A stretch of 64,000 nucleotides of DNA from Massilia sp. H-1 (lineage in GTDB: Bacteria; Pseudomonadota; Gammaproteobacteria; Burkholderiales; Burkholderiaceae_D): positions 1,488,001 to 1,552,000 of the forward strand of contig CP087969.1 of the NCBI GenBank assembly GCA_024703915.1, in the 5' to 3' direction. The notes beneath the pieces are model-generated. The model saw only the letters and a list, made by a program, of their open reading frames with translations, was not told where the DNA came from and made no database searches. The position numbers and the translations under genes were made by a program. Below, one piece after another: positions 58,465 to 64,000 of this stretch. Within the stretch, counting starts at the first letter, position 1. Each line of letters begins with the position of its first letter.

Positions 58465-58922
58465 TTGTCATTCCTGAACCCCTTGGGTGGTTTTCGATAA
58501 CTACATTTTTCGTCCGGGCGGGCGCGATGCTGCACCGCACAAAGCCAATCCGACTACCCTCATCCACTGAATAGTTTCTGCTAGACCATGTAAGTGATTT
58601 TGCATCGTAGCATGAAAAGAAATGACGAGAAAACAGCGCAAATGTCTTTTCATTTATACATTGAGAATATAAATGACGAACTAAAATCGTATTTGCCATA
58701 CATATTGGCGCTGGTGCATAGTTCTAAAGCTGTGCAAAAGCCCTCTGGCGCAACGCAGCAACATTATGAAGAGACAGGCTCCCGGGCAAGCGGCCAAAAC
58801 GGCCATTTCTTGCACCGGCAAAAGAGTTGAGCAATAGATAAGTTCGTCATGAAAACCATACAGTCCACGCCACGGCAGCTGTTGCATCAATACGACAAGA
58901 CTAGCCGCCAGGAAGTAAGTCA
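58465..58922. other. AT-rich intergenic region between receptor and transaldolase
   Basis: No gene is supported in these 458 bases, which are AT-rich compared with their surroundings. It carries divergent promoters for the receptor and the transaldolase. An open frame at 58594-58830 has composition unlike the neighbouring genes and no recognisable feature. GGAAG at about 58912 precedes the transaldolase ATG. Confidence 0.5.
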
Positions 58923-60011
58923 ATGAACGAAACAAGCGCATACACGAGCCGCCTCAAGGCAGTTGCCGAACTCGGCCAGCAAGTCTGGCTCGACAATCTG
59001 AGCCATGAACTGATCACGTCCGGCACCCTCGCGGCCTGGATTGCCGACGACGGCATTCAGGGCGTGACCTCGAATCCCTCGATCTTCTTCAACGCCATCA
59101 GCGGCGATCCGGCCTACCGGGCCGCCCTGCCCGCCCTGCGCGCCGCCCACGCCGACCCGGAAGCGCGCTTCGAAGCGCTGGTGCTGCCGGACGTGCAGCG
59201 CGCCTGCGACCTGTTCGCGCCGCTGTACGCGGACAGCGACGGCAAGGCCAAAGCTTCGTCAGCTTCGAAGTGGCGCCCCGCCTGGCGCACGACGCCGCTT
59301 CGGCACCGTGAGCGAAGCGGCCCGCCTGTGGCGCGCCATCGGCCGTCCGAACGCGATGATCAAGATTCCCGCCACCGAGGCTTAAGCATCGCCGCCCTGG
59401 AGGAAGTCATCTTCAGCCTAAGCATCAACGTCAACGTCACCCTGATCTTCGGACCGCGCCAGCTGGCCGCCGTGCGCGCGGCGCACCGGCGCGGCCTGGC
59501 GCGCCGCCTGGAAGCGAAACTGTCGGTGCAGCGCATCGCCAGCGTCGCCAGTGTCTTCATCAGCCGCGTGGACGCGGCGGTGGACGCCCTGCTGCCGCCA
59601 AGCGCCGCCCACCTCAAGGGCAAGGCCGCCATCGCGCAGGCGCGCCTGGCCTGGCACGAAGTGCAGAACGACGGCGGCTTCGCCGTCTTCAGCGCCTTCG
59701 GCGCCACCCCGCAATGGCTGCTGTGGGCCAGTACCGGCACCAAGGATCCGGCCATGCGCGACGTCACCTACGTCGAAGAGCTGATCGGCGTCGGCACCGT
59801 CAATACCGTGCCCGACGCGACCCTGCTCGCTTTCCGCGACCACGGCGAGGCCCGCGCCTCGCTCGGCGAAGGCGTGGACGAGGCGCGCGGCCTGCTGGCG
59901 CAACTGGGACGTCACGGTATCGAACTCGATACAATTGGTAACGACCTGTTGGGTAAAGGACTGACACAATTCGAGCAAGCCCATGCCAATCTGCTGGCTT
60001 TGCTTGCATAA
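58923..60011 (+). CDS. tal: transaldolase
   Basis: Long-type transaldolase (TalB-like of the tal-pgi group): LGQQVWLDNLSHELI, GVTSNPSIFFNAI, MIKIPATEAG with the Schiff-base lysine, INVNVTLIF, ASVASVFISRVDAAVD and QWLLWASTGTKDPAM. It moves dihydroxyacetone units in the pentose phosphate path, linking ribose from nucleosides to glycolysis. Broken by GCTTAAGC at 59380 and GCCTAAGC at 59416; bases are misplaced near 59250 and 59295. About 360 residues. Confidence 0.93.
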   Translation: MNETSAYTSRLKAVAELGQQVWLDNLSHELITSGTLAAWIADDGIQGVTSNPSIFFNAISGDPAYRAALPALRAAHADPEARFEALVLPDVQRACDLFAPLYADSDGKAKASSASKWRPAWRTTPLRHRERSGPPVARHRPSERDDQDSRHRGLSIAALEEVIFSLSINVNVTLIFGPRQLAAVRAAHRRGLARRLEAKLSVQRIASVASVFISRVDAAVDALLPPSAAHLKGKAAIAQARLAWHEVQNDGGFAVFSAFGATPQWLLWASTGTKDPAMRDVTYVEELIGVGTVNTVPDATLLAFRDHGEARASLGEGVDEARGLLAQLGRHGIELDTIGNDLLGKGLTQFEQAHANLLALLA

Positions 60012-60078
60012 AAGGTTCAATCAGGCCCAATGCCCTTGTTGTGCCGGGTACAATATCGATATTCCAGGAGCTAACCTA

Positions 60079-61076
60079 ATGAAACTTAAGCAACTCAGCA
60101 TCATGATGGCAACGCTGTGCGTCGCTGCGAGCGCCACCGCCGCCGATCCCAAGCTGGGCATCGTGTACGACGCTCAATGGGGCAAATTCGACAAATCGTT
60201 CAACCAGTCCGCCTTCGAAGGCGCCGAGCGGTTCAAGAAAGAAACCGGGATCAAATACATCGAGGCGCAGGCGTCGTCCGACACCCAGGCCGAGCAAGTG
60301 CTGCGCGGCCTCGCGCGCAAGAAGCTGGACCTGATCGCCGCCGTGGGCTTCTCGCAGACCCAGGCCGTGCAAAAGTCGCCGCCGAATTCCCGGCCGTGCG
60401 CTTCGTGCTGATCGATGCTGTCGCCAAGGGCAACAACATCAATTCGATCCTGTTCAAGGAAGAAGAAGGCTCCTACCTGGTCGGCGTGGCTGCGGCCATG
60501 GCCTCCAAGACCAAGAAGGTCGGCTTTGTCGGCGGCATGGACATTCCCCTGATCCGCACCTTCGCCTGCGGCTACAACCAGGGCGCCAAGGCGGCCATGC
60601 CAAAAATTGAAACCTTCAGCAACATGGTCGGCACCACCGCCGCGGCCTGGAACGATCCGGCCAAGGGCGGCGAGCTGGCACGCGCAGCAGTTCGACCGCG
60701 GCGTCGACGTGGTGTTCGCCGTTGCTTAATGGCAGCGGCATGGGCACGCTGCAGACGGCCAAGGAAAAGGCAAGCTGGCCATCGGCGTCGACTCCAACCA
60801 GAACTACCTGCATCCGGGCACGATGCTGACCTCGATGGTCAAGCGCGTCGACCTGGCGATCTACGACTCGTTCATGCAAATGAAGGCCTACCCAGTGGAA
60901 GCCGGGCGTGTCGTACAAGGGCCTGAAAGAAGGCGGCGTGGACTGGGCGCTGGACAAGGATAACCGCGCGGTGGTCTCGCCGGAAATCGAAAAGCGTCAA
61001 CGAAGCGAAAGCCAACATCATCAACGGCAAGGTCAAGGTGCACGACTACCGCACCAACAGCGCCTGCCCGGTCTGA
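60079..61076 (+). CDS. BMP-family nucleoside-binding ABC transporter protein
   Basis: A signal peptide (ASATA-ADPK) precedes the BMP/PnrA-type binding protein: LGIVYDAQWGKFDKSFNQSAFEG, AVGFSQTQAV, VGFVGGMDIPLI and VDSNQNYLHPGTMLTSMVKRVD. Such proteins deliver purine and other nucleosides to an ABC permease pair, which follows. CAGGAG precedes ATG. Bases are misplaced near 60373, 60680, 60725 (GCTTAAT), 60895 and 60990. About 330 residues, probably a lipoprotein-free periplasmic form since no lipobox Cys is seen. Confidence 0.88.
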
Positions 61077-61096
61077 TTTTTTCGTCCTCATTCAAC

Positions 61097-61134
61097 AAGC
61101 GCGCCGCGCCGGTTTTTTCCGGTCCGGCGCGCTT
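61097..61134 (+). terminator. hairpin between binding-protein and ATPase genes
   Basis: AAGCGCGCCG (61097-61106) pairs with CGGCGCGCTT (61125-61134), followed by TTGAAATTAA with only a short T run. As a weak terminator it would give more binding protein than transporter, a common arrangement in ABC operons. Confidence 0.65.
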
Positions 61135-61158
61135 TTGAAATTAACTCACTCATCTTCT

Positions 61159-62693
61159 ATGCAGCCAGCTGTAGAATTTCGCAACATATGCAAGGCCTTC
61201 GGGGCCGTGCAGGCGAACGCCGACGTCAGCTTCTCGATTGCCAAAGGCTCGATCCATGGCGTGATCGGCGAGAACGGCGCCTAAGCAAGTCGACCCTCAT
61301 GAGCATCCTGTATGGCTATTACAACGCCAACAGCGGCTCCGTCCTGATCGACGGCCAGGTGCAGCACATCCGCACCAGCCATGAGGCGATCGCGCTGGGC
61401 ATCGGCATGGTGCACCAGCACTTCATGCTGGTCGAGAACTTCACCGTGCTCGATAACGTCATGCTCGGCACCGAAGGCGGCTTCAAGCTGGCCGCGCACC
61501 GCGCCGTGGCCGAAGCGAAGCTGCGCGAGATCTGCGCGCGCTACCGCCTCGACGTCGACCCGCTGGCGAAAATCGAAGACCTGTCCGTGGGCGCGCAGCA
61601 GCGTCGAAATTCTCAAGCAGATCTACCGCAGCGCCAACATCCTGATCCTCGACGAGCCGACCGCCGTGCTGACGGCGCAGGAAACCGCGTCGCTGTTCGA
61701 GATCCTGCGCCTGTTCAAGGAACAGGGCAAGACCATCATCCTGATCACCCACAAGCTGGGCGAAATCATGGAGATCACCGACCAGGTGACCGTGATGCGC
61801 AGCCGGCCGCGTGGTGGGCGCCGTCGAAACGGCCACCACCTCCAAGGAAGAACTGGCCAACATGATGGTCGGCCGTCCGATCCAGAGCGAACTGCCGCGC
61901 GCCCCGTACAACCCGGGCGCCACCGTGCTCAAGGTCGATCAGCTGCAACTGAACGACCAGGCTTAGGCGTGCGCCTGCTGGCCGACATCGACTTCGAACT
62001 GGAAGGCGGGCGAGATCGTCGCCATTGCTTAGGCGTGTCCGGCAACGGCCAGAGCGAATTGATGCACATCCTGTCGGGCATGCGCCTGCCGACCGGCGGC
62101 AAGGTCGCCTTCCTGGGCCAGGACTTGCCGTTCAAGGGCCGCCACGACGCCGACGGCCTGCCCGCGGCCTTCCGCGACCTGGGCATCGGCCACGTGCCGG
62201 AAGACCGGTTGCGCGACGGCGTGATCAAGGATTTCTCGGTCATGCAGAACACCGTGTTCGGCTACCAGGACCGGGTCAAGAACCGCTGGGGCCTGCTCGA
62301 CTTCAAGGCCATCGCGGCGCCTGCGCGGACCTGCTGCGCGTGTTCGACGTGCGCCCGGCCAATCCGGACCTGCGTATCGGCCTGCTCTCGGGCGGCAACC
62401 AGCAGAAGGTCGTGATCGCGCGCGAAGTGTCGGCCAAGCCGAAACTGATGCTGGTCGGTCAGCCCACGCGGGGGGTCGACATCGGCACCATCGAATCGAT
62501 CCACACCCAGCTGCTGCGCATGCGCGACGAGGGCGTGGCCATTTTGCTGGTGTCGGTGGAACTGGAAGAAGTGCGGGCGCTGGCCGACCGCATCATCGTC
62601 ATGTCCGGTGGCCGCATCACCGGTGAACTCAAGATTGAAGAATTCGACACCACCCGCATCGGCTTGCTGATGGGCGGGATGCACAAATCATGA
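61159..62693 (+). CDS. nucleoside ABC transporter ATPase (two ABC domains)
   Basis: Two ABC modules: the first has Walker [13 protein letters not shown] and Walker [13 protein letters not shown]; the second has [13 protein letters not shown] (Walker A variant), the signature [15 protein letters not shown] and a Walker B-like [14 protein letters not shown]. About 510 residues, as in BMP-linked sugar/nucleoside transporters. The first Walker A is split by GCCTAAGC at 61279; others are 61961 and 62027, with errors near 61605, 61806, 62010 and 62320. Its stop overlaps the permease start (ATGA). Confidence 0.9.
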
Positions 62694-63775
62694 AGATTAC
62701 AGAACTCCCGCGCTGGGCCACCGCGTTCGCGCTGCCCGTCCTGAACCTGGTGTCGGCCTTGCTGGTGGCCGCGCTGGTCATCCATCTGCTGGGCGAGAGC
62801 CCGGTCGAATCGCTCAAGATCCTGGTCGACAGCGCCGTCATCAATCCGGAAGGCTTGTCGTACACGCTGTTCTACGCCAGCACCTTCATCTTCACCGGCC
62901 TGTCGGTGTCGATCGCGATGAAGGCCTAGCCTGTTCAACATCGGCAGCGAAGGCCAGCTTTACCTGGGCGGCCTGGGCCTGACCGTGGTCATGCTGCTGT
63001 GCGACGCCAGCCTGCCCGGCTGGCTGCTGATTCCCGCCGCGATGGTGGGCGCGGCCGTGTTTGGCGCGGCCTGGGCCTTCCTGCCCGGCTACCTGCAGGC
63101 CAAGCGCGGCAGCCATGTCGTGGTCACCACGATCATGTTCAACTTTATCGCCGCCAGCCTGATGAACTTCATCATCGTCAAGTACCTGATCCCGGAAGGC
63201 CAGCAAAATCCGGCCAGCCGCGTGTTCGCCAGCGCCGCCGAAATGCCGCGCCTGGCCAACTGGTTCCCGGTGCTGGGCGACACGCCGCTCAACATCAGCT
63301 TCCTGATCGCGATCGCGGCGCTGGCCATCTACGGCATCGTCGTGTGGCGTTCCTCGTGGGGCTACAAGCTGCGCGCCACGGGTCTGAACCACCATGCGGC
63401 GCATTACGCGGGCGTGTCGATCAGCGGCATGATCATTCTGGTCATGCTGATTTCAGGCGCTGGCTTAGCCTGGGCGCGGTCAATTCGATCATGGGGTCGA
63501 CCCACTACCTGTCGCTCAACTTCCCTGCTTAAGCCTTAAGCTTCGTGGGTATCGCGATCGCGCTGATGGGCCGCCAGCATCCGGTCGGCATTTTCCTGTC
63601 GGCCGTGCTGTTCGGCGCGCTGATCCAGGGCGGCTTCGACCTGTCGCTGGAAAAACCGAATATCCCGCAAGAGACCTTCATTTTCATTCAGGGCCTGATC
63701 ATCCTGTTCTGCGGCGCGATGGAAAATCTGTACGCGCCCGCATTGCTCAAGATGCTCAACCTGCGAAAAGGATAA
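62690..63775 (+). CDS. nucleoside ABC transporter permease
   Basis: A polytopic BPD_transp_2 permease: [42 protein letters not shown] (the conserved 'FNIGxEGQ' loop), [15 protein letters not shown], and [16 protein letters not shown] near the end. About 360 residues. Motif variants at 62924, 63463 and two adjoining ones at 63527-63541 (expected NFPAGAGFVG) break it. It pairs with the permease in the next gene. Confidence 0.9.
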
Positions 63776-63778
63776 GCC

Positions 63779-64000
63779 ATGTTTGAAGACTTCCAATTCG
63801 CCAGCATCATCGTCTCGACCATCCGCAATGCGCCGGTCCTGATCTTCGCGGCCATGGCTAAGCCTGTTCGCCGAACGCTCGGGCGTGATCGACCTCGCCC
63901 TCGAGGGCAAGATCCTGGCCAGCGCCTTCGTGTCGGCCGCCGTCGCCTTCACGACCAAGAACCCGTGGTACGGCGTGGCCCTTAAGCATGGCGGTGTCGG
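63779..64000 (+). CDS. second nucleoside ABC permease, partial at window end
   Basis: The start follows the first permease by three bases. Corrected at GCTAAGC 63856, it reads FASIIVSTIRNAPVLIFAAMAGLFAERSGVIDLALEGKILA, with the conserved NIALEG-like loop (IDLALEG) of this family at residues 38-44. It continues past the right edge. A further disrupted site (CCTTAAGC) is at about 63979. Confidence 0.85.

Noticed and set aside
58594-58830. Open frame of 78 codons in the receptor-transaldolase gap
   Set aside because: No ribosome site, no recognisable motif and a composition unlike the genes on either side.

Overview
The window is high-GC (roughly two-thirds GC) bacterial DNA with dense, operon-like coding. 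Gene content, codon use and the short intergenic palindromes fit a betaproteobacterium of the Oxalobacteraceae (Massilia/Duganella/Janthinobacterium type). That placement is inference from content; no rRNA or tRNA gene is present to confirm it.

Theme: most of the window is nucleobase and nucleoside catabolism. From left to right it holds a secreted hydrolase, a DUF4785-like protein and two S9 peptidases (208-7761); urate breakdown (M20 hydrolase, membrane urate hydroxylase PuuD, a LysR regulator, a UraD-AllC fusion; 7845-13224); a PAS-GGDEF protein; the complete reductive pyrimidine route on the minus strand (PreT, PreA, NCS1 transporter, dihydropyrimidinase, beta-ureidopropionase-type hydrolase; 14589-21435) with a beta-alanine aminotransferase and a semialdehyde dehydrogenase (21491-24314), next to MocR and RutR-like regulators (24489-26584). 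After a stretch with a GNAT protein, a nitrilase-family hydrolase and a LytS/LytTR two-component pair come a second MocR regulator and a deo-type salvage operon (purine nucleoside phosphorylase, DeoB, DeoC, ALDH16-like dehydrogenase, DeoA, Cdd, a second deaminase; 40739-49315), a pseudouridine pair (PsuK-PsuG; 49620-51707), a DUF969/DUF979/Pcp operon, a TonB-dependent receptor, transaldolase, and a BMP-type nucleoside ABC transporter running off the right end.

Accessory island: 30759-38757 is different. It carries a secreted protein, an FAD oxidoreductase, a PduX-like GHMP kinase and a remarkable single protein joining a PLP aminotransferase/decarboxylase to a flavin and [2Fe-2S] reductase, then an SDR, a TetR and a LuxR regulator. 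A 55-bp control region is present twice, beside the SDR/TetR pair and upstream of the LuxR gene. I cannot name the pathway; it is the best candidate here for an undescribed enzyme system.

Sequence quality: about 70 sites that should read GCCGGC are instead 7- or 8-base variants such as GCTTAAGC, GCTTAGGC, GCTTAGC, GCCTAGC, GCTTGGC. Each adds one or two bases and frequently a stop, and restoring GCCGGC repairs reading frames and conserved motifs (for example the Walker A motif at 61279). There are also scattered one-base indels. The simplest reading is a systematic base-calling error at a modified GCCGGC motif in an unpolished long-read assembly. Genes are therefore annotated as whole CDS spanning these breaks, and the frameshifts should not be taken as pseudogenes without checking the reads.
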